Positions 34,067 to 46,042 of a stretch of DNA of 64,000 nucleotides are shown piece by piece (the stretch's first letter is position 1; every line of letters begins with the position of its first letter). The translations under genes and the position numbers were made by a program. The stretch lies in assembly GCA_963691815.1 (NCBI GenBank), contig OY829645.1, positions 7,256,401 to 7,320,400 of the forward strand, written 5' to 3'. Source of the stretch: Echiichthys vipera (Eukaryota; Chordata; Actinopteri; Perciformes; Trachinidae). The notes beneath the pieces are model-generated. The model did not search any database. It saw only the letters and a program-made list of their open reading frames with translations, and was not told where the DNA came from.

Positions 34067-35499
34067 TTGTGTTGGTGTAATGTTTAGAGTTAATTTAATG
34101 GTGTTCAACTAAAGTCTAACTTCTTATCTTTGTAACCAAATATCGTTTTAATGGCCAAATTTATTTTTGTGTTTACACGAGTCGTTAAAAAGACGCTCAC
34201 ACCGGTGAATTGGGTTGAACAACCTGATCTCCTTGCCGTAAACACTGGGAGCTGCTGGTCATCCACATTAACATCAATGTTGTCAAAACATCCAGGATCA
34301 TACTTCAGTTTTTCACAATAAAATGACATGCTTTAACAGCTCCCAAATATACTGTAAAATCTTAAAGTCCTAAAGTTAATGTAGACCACCAACAATATTC
34401 TTACAGCTTTCACTCATCAAGGTCACTTGGGTCACAGGTCAATAAATTCTACTTCCACTTCCGTGCAGCTCACCCAAGAATTCAAGCTATTTACTCTGGT
34501 TAAACGACATGGAAGGGTTTGTTTACTAGTGGTGCCATCGGAGAATGCTTCGGCTTTTGCCACCCAGAAGAATGAATATTGTTGTTGTGACGTCATGGTG
34601 AATTGTCGTATATGTCATGATGAGGCTGTCATCACCACACCCCTTTCTGGGGGAAGACAATCCCTCATCCTTCATAAGCGGCAACAGCAGGAAGTTGAAC
34701 ATATCTTCAGTCTACTTTAAATAAACAGTTTTAAATTAATAACACTATGCAGAAGTGTGTACTTGGTTGCACCAAACGTTTGTGATTTCAACAAAAATGG
34801 AACAATGAATTTGCTAATGAGTTGCTCTCTTCCGTAACTATAATAGTCTTTAACAGTCATCTTCTGTCTTATAATTTTTCTGACTTATGGTCCTGTCTGT
34901 CCTCCTGTTATGTATACCAACGTATTATCATGAACAGGTTCGTAAGATAGCACACAAATTCATATGATATTTTACAAAACAGTGAACGACAGTCGACCGA
35001 AAAAAACGGTGACAACAAGGCAAATACCATTACCTGACCGATTTTTGCCTACAAACGATGACGGTTAGGGTTAGGCATGATAATCACTTGGTTAGGATCA
35101 GAAAAAAGGCCAGAAGGTGAAATGAACCCTGCTTGGCCTGGTGCAAGTCCTTTGTTTTGGTACCCATCCGCCAACCCAACCTATCTTCGTTGGCTTATAC
35201 TATGTCTCATGCTTTCAATACGTGGAATACATGAACAGTAAATATTTGGAATACACAAATTAGTGTGCATTACTGTTCATTGTTGTATCTACTAAAATGC
35301 ATGAGAATAGCCTGTACAGACATTTGTTTCACCTCTGATGGTGTGGTGATGAAGATCTAAAACATTGTGTTCATAAATGCAGCTGAAAACGGAGCTATTA
35401 AACAAACAATAATATTAGATAGTTTACTCTTGAGTAATGTAATACTCCAAGGATGCTTTTTAACAGCCATGGTTGAAGCATTGTGTTTTCGGGCTGACC
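34067..35499. other. Unannotated DNA
   Basis: No gene was recognised. The 97-codon frame at 34427-34720 has Cys pairs (YCCCDVMVNCRICHDEA) but matches no family I know and is not supported as a gene. Confidence 0.4.
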
Positions 35500-35840
35500 A
35501 TAGGTACGTCCGTCCCACTCTTGTGAACATTATATCTTAGGAATTTCTTCAAATGTGACACAAATGTCCACTTGCACTTAAAGACAAACTGATTTTGGAG
35601 TTCAAAGGTCAAGGTCACTGTTAAATCACAAAACACATTTCTGGCCATAACTCAATAATTCCTTATTATGTTACCACTACTATTAGTTAATTAAGACAGC
35701 ATTTCATACAGATGTCTGATAGGATAAAATTATGACATTTTATACCCAGGGTCAGAAGTCTACTTCACTGTGACATCATAATGTTTCTGTCCATTATTAG
35801 ATGCCATAACTCAGAAACAGAAGAGGATACATTTGGTAAG
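35500..35840. repeat. Probable fish interspersed repeat of unknown class
   Basis: The region contains AATTTCTTCAAATGTGACAC, GGTCAAGGTCACTG and GGCCATAACTCAATAATTCC phrases, with a second partial copy (ATGCCATAACTCAGAAACAG). From memory, this text is common in many teleost genomes as an interspersed repeat. No terminal structure is evident, so the class is not given. Confidence 0.45.
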
Positions 35841-38800
35841 AACAGGGCTGTACAGTGCTACAATTTTGATTGCATTTGCTATTAATATGATTATGTGCAA
35901 ATGCTGGATGGAGCAAAGCATTAAGGGAAATATATTTTATAAGCAGACCATTTCAACGCAACTACTTATAAACTACATATTCCGAAACATTAGAATGTTG
36001 TCGAAAGGCTCATTTATGCACTACGTTAGATACGGACGAAGCCTTCTGTCCAAACTCATTTTGTACATATTTCTGCACGTATCCAGCAAGCTGACGGATG
36101 CATATATATACAAACCAAACGTTGCAGCACCACCGGAAATCGTGGGGGCAGTGGCGGGCATTGTAGACAAAAAGTGCCCTGAATAGCAGGAGCTAGCAAA
36201 TCATTAAAAGTCCCGACGGACATCGTGAAATGCTGAAAGTGATGTTAATCATCAATTTCTCTCTTCTGTAAAACCAATGTCTGTATTTCTCCATCCACAC
36301 TCTGGGATGTATTTAGTGTCTCACAGACCATCGCCGTCTGCCTTTCATTTTGCCTCCTTCTCAACAGCGCAGGATCATTATCTCCTCCGTCGTCGCCATG
36401 TTTGTTGTTGTCATAAACTGTTTGTTTTTTTCAAAAGTTTATTCTAGCACCTTTTTAATCTGAGCAATGCCCTCCAGATGATGTTTTGCTTAATGTCCAT
36501 TCCAACGTAGAGGATGCATGAGGGCAGTGACGTTTAGAACGTTGATAACATACGTGTCTAATTTTGCACAAAATGGTAGCATAAATGAACCTTAAGATGC
36601 TTTGTCACGACCGCGGGAAAATACCTTCATCTCAAAAAATGTGACAAATTAGTTCCACTAATCATATCGTGTGGTCAGCTCTGCAATTTTCCTGACAAAA
36701 GCCACTGTATTTTTTTGTAACAAATTTGTAAACAAAACAAAAAAAAAGGGACTTTGTGTGTCATCCTCCCCCGCACATTGAGTTTCCAGATGAAAAAGGA
36801 CTCTTAAATCAAACTCTACTTGCTGTATTTAAACAGCCTCTGAGCAGACACAAAGCGCAGTGAGTCTATTCAAAGTCAGCCGTCTCATTTCCATTTGGCT
36901 TTTTGAAGCTGGAGACTCAGGTAGTGATCCTCATGTCCTCACCCACCGCACAAAAGCCTCTATCTATCTCCTATCAGTGTTCTTAATACAGCAGATAAAA
37001 TCCACCTCCTCTCTGTGATCTCTCCTACCTCTCACCAGCTTCCGCTGTAATCCTGCTTCACATGGAACTGTGTGTGTGCTTGGGTTAGCTACCATGGTAG
37101 GCGCTTAGGGTCTAGATACCATTTTTAATACCTGCCGAGCGTTGTCATCTGCTCTCACATCTGATAGCTCCCACCGGGCTGACAGACGGCTCAGCCCTGA
37201 ATTATTAATGACTCATTCCTCCCACATTGACGCAGCACTGATCAACTGGGCCTATATATAAGCATGGATGTTAAAATAACAATGCAACAGCCAACATGGG
37301 GGAGATGTCACATTAACTTGGCACTAACAACAGTGGTGGGAGCCTTCATTCGACAGTGTTGGATTTCTAAGGGTAAGGACGGCTGTTAATGGAAAAAGAA
37401 CAGGCTTATGGCTAAATTGTTTATTTTAAATGCTTTGCTATCGGCTCGTCATGTCTCCATCAAAGTTGCATTTTTTTTTAACTTTCTCATATTGTTTGTC
37501 TACACATTTTCCACCCCCTAAATCTGTGATATAATCCTCCTGCCGCATAAAATCCAACTTCACCTCCTATTAATTACAAAGCAAATGCTAAATTTTCATT
37601 TTTTAAATCAGAGCAACATCTTCTATCCACTCCCTGCATATGCCATTTTAAAAAGTGCATATTTCATTTCAGCTGTAAAATGCTGGTGCCTTGTCATCGC
37701 AACGTTAATGTGTTGCAATTGTTTCATAAAAAATAGTTAAAATTAATATGGAATAACGCTAGCTTGCTGATTGCAAATCATCAGTCAATGCCACGGAGCA
37801 GCTGATGGTAATTTGCAAATGGCAGGCCAGCGACTTCATAGTACATATCTAGCTTCATGGGATGTGTGCAAATGAAGAAAAATAGCATTACAACTGTTTC
37901 TCTTCCAAACCAAATATTTATTATATCCAAAAAATACACAATTGAAAATATTAACATAATTTGCAAGTTTTTATGCTTCATATATTCAGCTCTGCTGGTG
38001 AGGTGGTGAGGGCTGTGGTGCAGGCACAAAGGACAAGGATGATGTGTTCCTGGTGGCAGACAGAAAAGGATTTCACTGTTACATTCAGTATAAAAAATCG
38101 CATACAAATAAATAAATGCAATTCTAACACAGAACAGTGTGCTGAACTAATGGCAAAAACATATTCATTCATTTAGACTATTAGTAAGTGAAACACACTA
38201 ATCAATAATACAAAACTAAATAACTATTACAGAGTAATACTTTACTAACGGACAGTCAATTTTGTCAAACAAAGTTCATGACTATTGACACACAAATTTA
38301 TGCATTGCGTACAGAAGCACACTTTGGCCAATCTGGTCACAATTACGCATCGTTTTTGTGAAGTAAAAACACTTACTCATCTTAAAATGGATCTCTATTG
38401 TTCCTGTTATGGGAAAAATCTGTCAACAAATATTAGACACAAGCAAGTCTTGGCTTTTCTCCGTGGTTTTATTTCTCAAAGCATTTTCTGCAGAAAAGGA
38501 CTGTGCTCCGCACACACAAACACAGGCTGCTGGAGAGACAGACCAAGAGCCAAGGGCAGTTCTCATTTTATGCATAACATGAATACATAATCAGCATTTA
38601 GATGGGTGACGTACAAGGTAAAGCCCTATTATTAGTCACATTCATATCATAGGATTTCTCAGTAGCATACGGCAATAATAACCTTCGTTATACTTTTATC
38701 ACAAGATCTGCGTCACGAGGGGATACAGAATGTGTCTTGTTCTGTGTTTTAAAACATGCAAGTTGTAATTTCCACCACATTCCTCTCTGTCAGAGGAATC

Positions 38801-39419
38801 AACCCTCTGGCCCAGAAGCACCATAATCCTTGTTGCGGCCAAATCAGCTCCAGAACTGCACTTGTGTATGTTCATGTGTTATCCACTGTTGTGATCTACT
38901 GCCAGCATCAGGATGCACTAAAAGTCTTAGACTAACTTTCTGACGGGTGTGGGTGGATCTTTAGTGATTTTGTGAGTGTCTACTGGTTAGTTTCACAGAA
39001 AATGGGGACGGACACCACGGTCCACCAACCACGTCGACCTCAGAGGGTTATTGTTCTTTTTGACTTCTTTTACAATGCGACAGTTCTCTCTCAAAACAGA
39101 TTTTTCTGCCACTCATTGAGGGCATAGATGTGTTTCAGATTATTTATCAAGTGTTCCCAAATCAAAATAATTAATCAAGTCATTTTATGTACCATCCTGC
39201 TTATCCCATAAGCCAGAGACTTTGTAACATCATGAATGTTCTATTTACTACTGCAGTGTCTGTTTGGAGTGCATGTCTATTGCTTGGTCCCTGGTATAGC
39301 TGCTTGCAGTGTTGTTGGAGTGGGACAATTACTTGGCCACTGGAAGTTCTGCTTACAGCGTTGTCGTGAACAGCTGAAACGATCTACAGTACTTCACATC
39401 CAACACTGCGCTACCTTAA
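35841..39419. other. Unannotated DNA, unique-looking
   Basis: No coding exons or transposon motifs were recognised. Around 37650-37860 the sequence has clustered AT-rich homeodomain/POU-like motifs (for example GTAATTTGCAAATGG and GATTGCAAATCATC) and may be a regulatory conserved element; this is speculative. Everything else is plain AT-rich DNA. Confidence 0.35.
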
Positions 39420-39870
39420 GTTCTTAGCAATTTACCAGGTATGAAGATGATTGGATGAACAGTTCTTGCGAAGGACAGAGATTGTGAAATATAAGTCCCA
39501 CCCATAGCATTTGAGCAAACTTTGAGGGCTAGCTGTAGCAAAACTGTGTGTAACATTAAAATCTGAAAAAGTCATTTTTTCCCCAACTTGGTCCAGAGAT
39601 GTTCTGTACCACATCCGCTGATGATTGTTCAGAATTTGTAGAAGTAGCAAAAAAAAGCCTCACAGAGATTGGTCTGGACCCACAGAATTCAGGAAAAAGG
39701 TATAAAGTAACAGGCTAAAATGGAAAGTTAATTGTTAAAACACCCCCATCTGGTCAAATTCTACAACGCACGTCCTTGGGTCCCCAGCAATACACCTGCC
39801 ACATGTGACGATTGGCTGAACCGTTCTCGAGATATGCGAATGACGGATAGGCATAGAGATTCCTTGCTTT
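39420..39870. repeat. Degenerate interspersed repeat
   Basis: Two related phrases, GATTGGATGAACAGTTCTTG at about 39450 and GATTGGCTGAACCGTTCTCG at about 39810, lie about 360 bp apart and look like copies or parts of one repeat known to me only as common fish sequence. The class is unknown. Confidence 0.35.
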
Positions 39871-39936
39871 ATCAAATAAGCCATCGAGACAATTTTTTTA
39901 ACAACCATTAACAGCTATCCGGGAAAGTTGCTTATA

Positions 39937-40338
39937 GTCGCTAATAGCCAAATGCGGCTTACATTATCTCAGCGCAGCACGGTGAAGGCATTAAAACAGC
40001 TTTTTTATCCACTAATATTGCTCATGATAACACCAAACCTCTGCAGTAGCATGAGAAGAGTCCTTACACATAAAACAAAGCACCAAGGGGCTCCTTCCTT
40101 TTGGATTGCATTTGCTAATAGACTTGAATGGATTTTACTACGAGAGGAGCTGTTTCAAAACACTCTTTTAATAAACTCTGGGTTCACTAGTTATGTTGTT
40201 GGTGCTTCAGTTAATGTGTAAGGACTCTTATCATGCTACTGCAGAGGTTTGGTGTTATCATGAGCAGTATTAGTGGTAAAAAAAAAGCCGTTTTTAATGC
40301 CTTCACCGTGCGCCCCCGAGCTAATCAGTGTTAGCGAC
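39937..40338. repeat. Long imperfect inverted repeat (arms about 145 bp, loop 112 bp)
   Basis: The left arm 39937-40086 and right arm 40199-40338 are reverse complements. Shared blocks are GTCGCTAA at the outer edge, GCACGGTGAAGGCATTAAAA, TGCTCATGATAACACCAAAC, CTCTGCAGTAGCATGA, GAGTCCTTACACAT and AGCACCAA at the inner edge. There is no coding capacity. It could be a foldback-type MITE or a hairpin-forming locus. The 1.68-kb duplication starts inside the loop, so a second right arm (about 41876-42015) exists without its own left arm. Confidence 0.85.
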
Positions 40339-43300
40339 TCTGCATTGGTCTTAGCTGGGTAGAAATAATAAATTGGAATCTGAGTCATTGTGACATAGTA
40401 TATTGATATTTTTAATCTGAACTGTTATCATGGGACATGCTAGGTTTGTTTTATTAAAGTAAGTCATTGGACATAGCAAATGTTAAAAAAAAATGGTTTA
40501 TTCTGCTCTTGAGGCAAGACAATACAGACAAAAACATTGTTTCTTATGCATGGTCAGTTTTGAGCTATTTTGGGCTATTTTGCTGTCAGAACATATCTTT
40601 TTTTCAGAATCATGGAAAGAAAACTATCAAAACAGACTTTTACTTTACTGTGTCCGTTTGTGTATGTAGATTTCCCTTAAATTAACTAAAAGTTAGCATT
40701 AGATAATGCCAAATTTGCATATTGGAATATAAAGTTCCAAAAACTTGTACTAGTACTTGTAAACTTGTAAAGTGTCTGCCGCACAATACAGAGGGAAGTG
40801 AAAGTTCAGCAAAATGCAGTATCAACAAAATGTTTTACCTTATCAATGAATTACAAATGTCTGTAAAAAAAATAATGGGGCTGTGCATAGGTGCCAATTT
40901 GGTTAAACAATATACTGTATGATCTGATGGAATCATATTGTGAGGTGAATGATAGGCTGCTCTCTCAACCAGTGGTCACATGGCTACTTAATATGCATAG
41001 TCACATCCAATGACCATTGTCATGGTGTCTGCTGGTAGTGTAAACTAAGGGTGGTTAACCTACCTAATGTGTATATGATGCAACTGGATGCATTAAATGC
41101 TAAATGTAAAATAAAGGTAACAACAAATACCTAGTTAAGTACACACCTGGACATTGTTTGTACATCACAGTTGATGTGTCTGGACATGGCCGTTTCACAG
41201 GAGGACTGTGTGTTGTAACTGTAGCAGACTGCTGTTGTTTGAGGTGATTTAAGAAGATAAACATTTCTATGCCCACACGTAAAATTACGCATGGAACTGC
41301 AAGTCGCAGTATAAAAAAAATAACAAATACCATTGAGAGTGAAAGCAAAAAAAAAAACAGAATAATGAGTCAGGATTTACAGTGATGCATCAATATTGCA
41401 TTTTCTAAAATCAATCCCCAGAAACTCAAACCTGTGACATCTATGATAACTCTTCAGGTAAAATGGGAGGTATATTTGAGATATTCCACAATGGCATGTT
41501 TTTTTTATAAGAAAGAATCAGTGTTGCTTTCAATAACTTGAATTTTGTCTTATGTGAGCTAAAAAAGATTTTGTCTGATCATAGTAATCAAAAACGTAAC
41601 TTTCTGTGTGTCTAACGATCAACTCTCACTGCAAAACCCAAACCTTCCCTATTGACACCAATGCTTGTTCTTAATAAATGTTCCTATATGTATATGCATG
41701 TGTATGTATGTGTTGAACATTAACATCCTGTTCATTCTATGTTCACCGGTGTCATCTAGTGTGGATGTTTTTATCTTTAATTTCTAATTTGTGATTTTCA
41801 AATGCTCTGACCTTCCTCCGCTGGAGCTGTTTCAAAACACTCTTTTAATAAACTCTGGGTTCACTAGTTATGTTGTTGGTGCTTCAGTTAATGTGTAAGG
41901 ACTCTTATCATGCTACTGCAGAGGTTTGGTGTTATCATGAGCAGTATTAGTGGTAAAAAAAAAGCCGTTTTTAATGCCTTCACCGTGCGCCCCCGAGCTA
42001 ATCAGTGTTAGCGACTCTGCATTGGTCTTAGCTGGGTAGAAATAATAAATTGGAATCTGAGTCATTGTGACATAGTATATTGATATTTTTAATCTGAACT
42101 GTTATCATGGGACATGCTAGGTTTGTTTTATTAAAGTAAGTCATTGGACATAGCAAATGTTAAAAAAAAATGGTTTATTCTGCTCTTGAGGCAAGACAAT
42201 ACAGACAAAAACATTGTTTCTTATGCATGGTCAGTTTTGAGCTATTTTGGGCTATTTTGCTGTCAGAACATATCTTTTTTTCAGAATCATGGAAAGAAAA
42301 CTATCAAAACAGACTTTTACTTTACTGTGTCCGTTTGTGTATGTAGATTTCCCTTAAATTAACTAAAAGTTAGCATTAGATAATGCCAAATTTGCATATT
42401 GGAATATAAAGTTCCAAAAACTTGTACTAGTACTTGTAAACTTGTAAAGTGTCTGCCGCACAATACAGAGGGAAGTGAAAGTTCAGCAAAATGCAGTATC
42501 AACAAAATGTTTTACCTTATCAATGAATTACAAATGTCTGTAAAAAAATAATGGGGCTGTGCATAGGTGCCAATTTGGTTAAACAATATACTGTATGATC
42601 TGATGGAATCATATTGTGAGGTGAATGATAGGCTGCTCTCTCAACCAGTGGTCACATGGCTACTTAATATGCATAGTCACATCCAATGACCATTGTCATG
42701 GTGTCTGCTGGTAGTGTAAACTAAGGGTGGTTAACCTACCTAATGTGTATATGATGCAACTGGATGCATTAAATGCTAAATGTAAAATAAAGGTAACAAC
42801 AAATACCTAGTTAAGTACACACCTGGACATTGTTTGTACATCACAGTTGATGTGTCTGGACATGGCCGTTTCACAGGAGGACTGTGTGTTGTAACTGTAG
42901 CAGACTGCTGTTGTTTGAGGTGATTTAAGAAGATAAACATTTCTATGCCCACACGTAAAATTACGCATGGAACTGCAAGTCGCAGTATAAAAAAAATAAC
43001 AAATACCATTGAGAGTGAAAGCAAAAAAAAAAACAGAATAATGAGTCAGGATTTACAGTGATGCATCAATATTGCATTTTCTAAAATCAATCCCCAGAAA
43101 CTCAAACCTGTGACATCTATGATAACTCTTCAGGTAAAATGGGAGGTATATTTGAGATATTCCACAATGGCATGTTTTTTTTATAAGAAAGAATCAGTGT
43201 TGCTTTCAATAACTTGAATTTTGTCTTATGTGAGCTAAAAAAGATTTTGTCTGATCATAGTAATCAAAAACGTAACTTTCTGTGTGTCTAACGATCAACT

Positions 43301-43498
43301 CTCACTGCAAAACCCAAACCTTCCCTATTGACACCAATGCTTGTTCTTAATAAATGTTCCTATATGTATATGCATGTGTATGTATGTGTTGAACATTAAC
43401 ATCCTGTTCATTCTATGTTCACCGGTGTCATCTAGTGTGGATGTTTTTATCTTTAATTTCTAATTTGTGATTTTCAAATGCTCTGACCTTCCTCCGCT
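40146..43498 (+). repeat. Tandem direct duplication, 1677-bp unit, two nearly identical copies
   Basis: Unit 1 is 40146-41822 and unit 2 is 41823-43498. By eye the only difference is one A in a homopolymer (8 A at about 40865 versus 7 A at about 42542). Neither unit contains a recognised gene; the repeated short frames are noise. The junction shows only a few bases of microhomology. Such identity points to a very recent duplication or an assembly artefact. Confidence 0.9.
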
Positions 43499-45060
43499 GT
43501 CTGTATGGCCTGTTCATTGGGGAACGATGAAAACCCCAGGCAGACACACAACCAGGACTCCTCTGGATCTTGCCCAGTCTCCTTCTTTCTCTCTTTCTGC
43601 TGTTGTCTTGATGAGGCCATCTTTGTCAAGGATTCTCTGCCCCATTTTGCTGGTATAGTGAACCAAATGGCTGGTCGAATGTTGGCCCATCAGAGTTCAC
43701 ACCACTCCAGCTCCCACCTCCTTGCAATCTTTTAGTTCCTCTGGCTGTCAAGTCCTGAACACAAGCTCTTCAGTGTTCAAATCAACTGAAACAACTGGTG
43801 CGGTGGACATCCTCTCTGTTTTCTTTTCTTCAGGCCAGTAGTCAAAAAAGAAGTTGCTGTTTGGAGAGAGAACTTTCTGGAGAAGCAATGCTAGCTTTTT
43901 CCTTGTTTCAGTCTGTTTTCCCCCAGTCACTGGTGTTGTGAAAACTGACACATCAGATGCAGGTTCAGTCTCCCCTCCCCGTCATTGTCAGTCTTTCTGG
44001 GCTGTTGGAACATGCATATGGGCTTGATGGAGAGGGCGACGGCCTGGAGACAGGGAGGAGGCCACCCTGTCTTTTATCCCTAATCCCTGTTCCTCATTCG
44101 TTCATTAACTTCTTCTCTTTCTGTCACACATACTTATTTATTTTATTTCTTGTCTAACTATAAGTGAGTTTGCTTTCCTCCATCCTTCTCTTTCATTCTT
44201 TATCCCAACAATCCATCTTTCCCTTCTTCTGCCCCTTTCTCTTTCATAACTTTACCCTCTTCACTATATATGTACCTAAATATGTGCCTAATAAAAGAGG
44301 GGGAAAAAATAAAAAACTCCCTTAGTCTAGTAATTTCAAAATGGAACTTCTCAACCCCATTTATCTGCCATGAATTTAGCAGGACCTGTAAAAATTGTAA
44401 CTTTCCCATTTTGTTTCCCATTTTTCTATTGACACACTGGGATGTGCTCTTACTTTCAATGAGCTTATTGTTCACTCAGACAGATTTCACATATGCTGAT
44501 CTTTCCATACGAACATGGTTAGATCTTATCACACATACACTAACTTTGGATAATCTTTCAGCAAGGTGGTTTGTACGACACCTTCGTTCCGAGCAACGCA
44601 CCCTTTAATATCCTACTGGATATTTAGACACTGAAAATGAGTTACCACAAAGTATTTTTCTTACAACATCCATACGAGCATTTTATTGTAGTTGGGAATC
44701 TCTACACTCATGCAAATTATATTTGCATTTCAAAAATGTCTACTCGTTTAGATAATTGATTCAGAAATCATTCATTTTCTCACTAAATGCTTATGTATTT
44801 TCCAAAACACCTCTCTCATTTGTTAGGTTGCACCAACCTCTCACAACACATTATATTCATTTCTGTCTAATTTTTCTGAGCTTCAAAAACCCCACAGGTA
44901 AATGAAGCTTGTCTTCAAAATTACACACGAGATATGATCTAAAAAACACTGTACTCACGTTTAAGCGTCCGCTGTCCAGCACCCGTTCCTGACATCAGGC
45001 GGAATCCTGTCCTCCTTGGTGGAGCGGAATTTCCCTTACCGGTTTAACCTTCAGTCAGGA
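43499..45060. other. Unannotated DNA
   Basis: No gene was recognised. The minus-strand frame at 43748-43951 (67 codons, Lys/Glu-rich) has no known domain. Confidence 0.4.
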
Positions 45061-45110
45061 CTCAGGCCTGATCAGTGGAGCGTCCATCCCATCCTCGTTG
45101 CCAAATTGTG
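45061..45110 (-). other. Possible LTR-element leader and primer-binding region
   Basis: The minus strand reads CTTTCACAATTTGGCAACGA followed by GGATGGGATGGACG. A CA end followed by TTTGGCAACGAGG resembles an LTR end joined to a primer-binding site in some vertebrate LTR elements. Downstream on the minus strand (to about 44940) are splice-donor-like GGTAAGG and GTGAGTA sites. No matching LTR start or internal genes were found, so this is only a candidate fragment. Confidence 0.25.
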
Positions 45111-45610
45111 AAAGAAATTCTCTGGAGTCCTCAGTGTTTCTCAAATCATGCTCTTACTATATACTGTATGCATCCAGGAGAGAACTACCTCAAAACGAAT
45201 CTCAAATCATCTCTCTCTTTCTCCAAGTCACTTCAGCAGATATACACTCACATCAAAGCACCTTACAAACATAAGGACATCAAAGTAACAAAAACACACT
45301 ACCAATGTTTATGACCCCAGTGGATGTTATCAGTGTTTTACGACCACCAAATGTCACCATTTGCAAACCATGTGACCTCTTTCTACAATCCCCCCCAGCA
45401 CTTATTCACAGCTTGAATGTTATGCTAATCAACATACAGAAACCAAGGATTTACATCATAGACCAATAAAGAGTTACAAAGAAAGAAGGAAATCTCTGAT
45501 TATTTCCCACACACTCACTTCACTACCTGCGTTAATTGTGTCAAAAACATTAGTGGCGTTAAGGTTTAATTGTACTTATAGGTTATATTGTAACTTTAGT
45601 TGTCAAGTCA

Positions 45611-45611
<1 letters not shown>

Positions 45612-45641
<30 letters not shown>

Positions 45642-45695
45642 TTGTGTGTGTGTGCGTGTGTCTACGTGTGTGTATGTGTGTGTGTGTGTGCGTGT
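45612..45695. repeat. (GT)n microsatellite, imperfect
   Basis: GT dinucleotides interrupted by short CT, GC and AC substitutions. The Val/Cys-rich frame across it (45538-45804) is an artefact. Confidence 0.95.
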
Positions 45696-45985
45696 TGCAC
45701 GGACATCACCTTTCCTGATGTGTAATCAGTTAACTGTATGCTTATTTTGTCCACAAAGTCAACATCAACTCCTGTCACAGGAGATAGTGATCAACAGGTT
45801 ATGATTATATGAGTGGGTGTGCTTGAGGAATGTAGTTTTTCGCTCTGGTCCAGTACAGTGTTGATGACCTCACTATATTGATCTAGTTTTCTGTTAAAAA
45901 TCGACTTTATTGGCACTGTAATTGCAATTTATTTGGGTTTGGGTGGCAACTGCTTTCAGGGAGGGAATTATCAAGACTGTCTCCA

Positions 45986-45986
<1 letters not shown>

Positions 45987-46041
<55 letters not shown>
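45987..46041. repeat. (CA)n microsatellite
   Basis: Pure CA/AC dinucleotides for about 55 bp. Confidence 0.95.

Positions 46042-46042
<1 letters not shown>

Noticed and set aside
34427..34720. 97-codon frame with a Cys-rich segment as a possible small gene
   Set aside because: No recognised domain, no splice or promoter context and no second exon; length is within chance expectation.
40467..42362. Identical 72-codon frames at 40467 and 42144 as a conserved gene pair
   Set aside because: They are identical because the DNA is duplicated; no domain and AT-rich, low-complexity composition.
43748..43951. Lys/Glu-rich minus-strand frame as a transposase or nuclear protein exon
   Set aside because: No recognisable motif and no supporting neighbouring exons.
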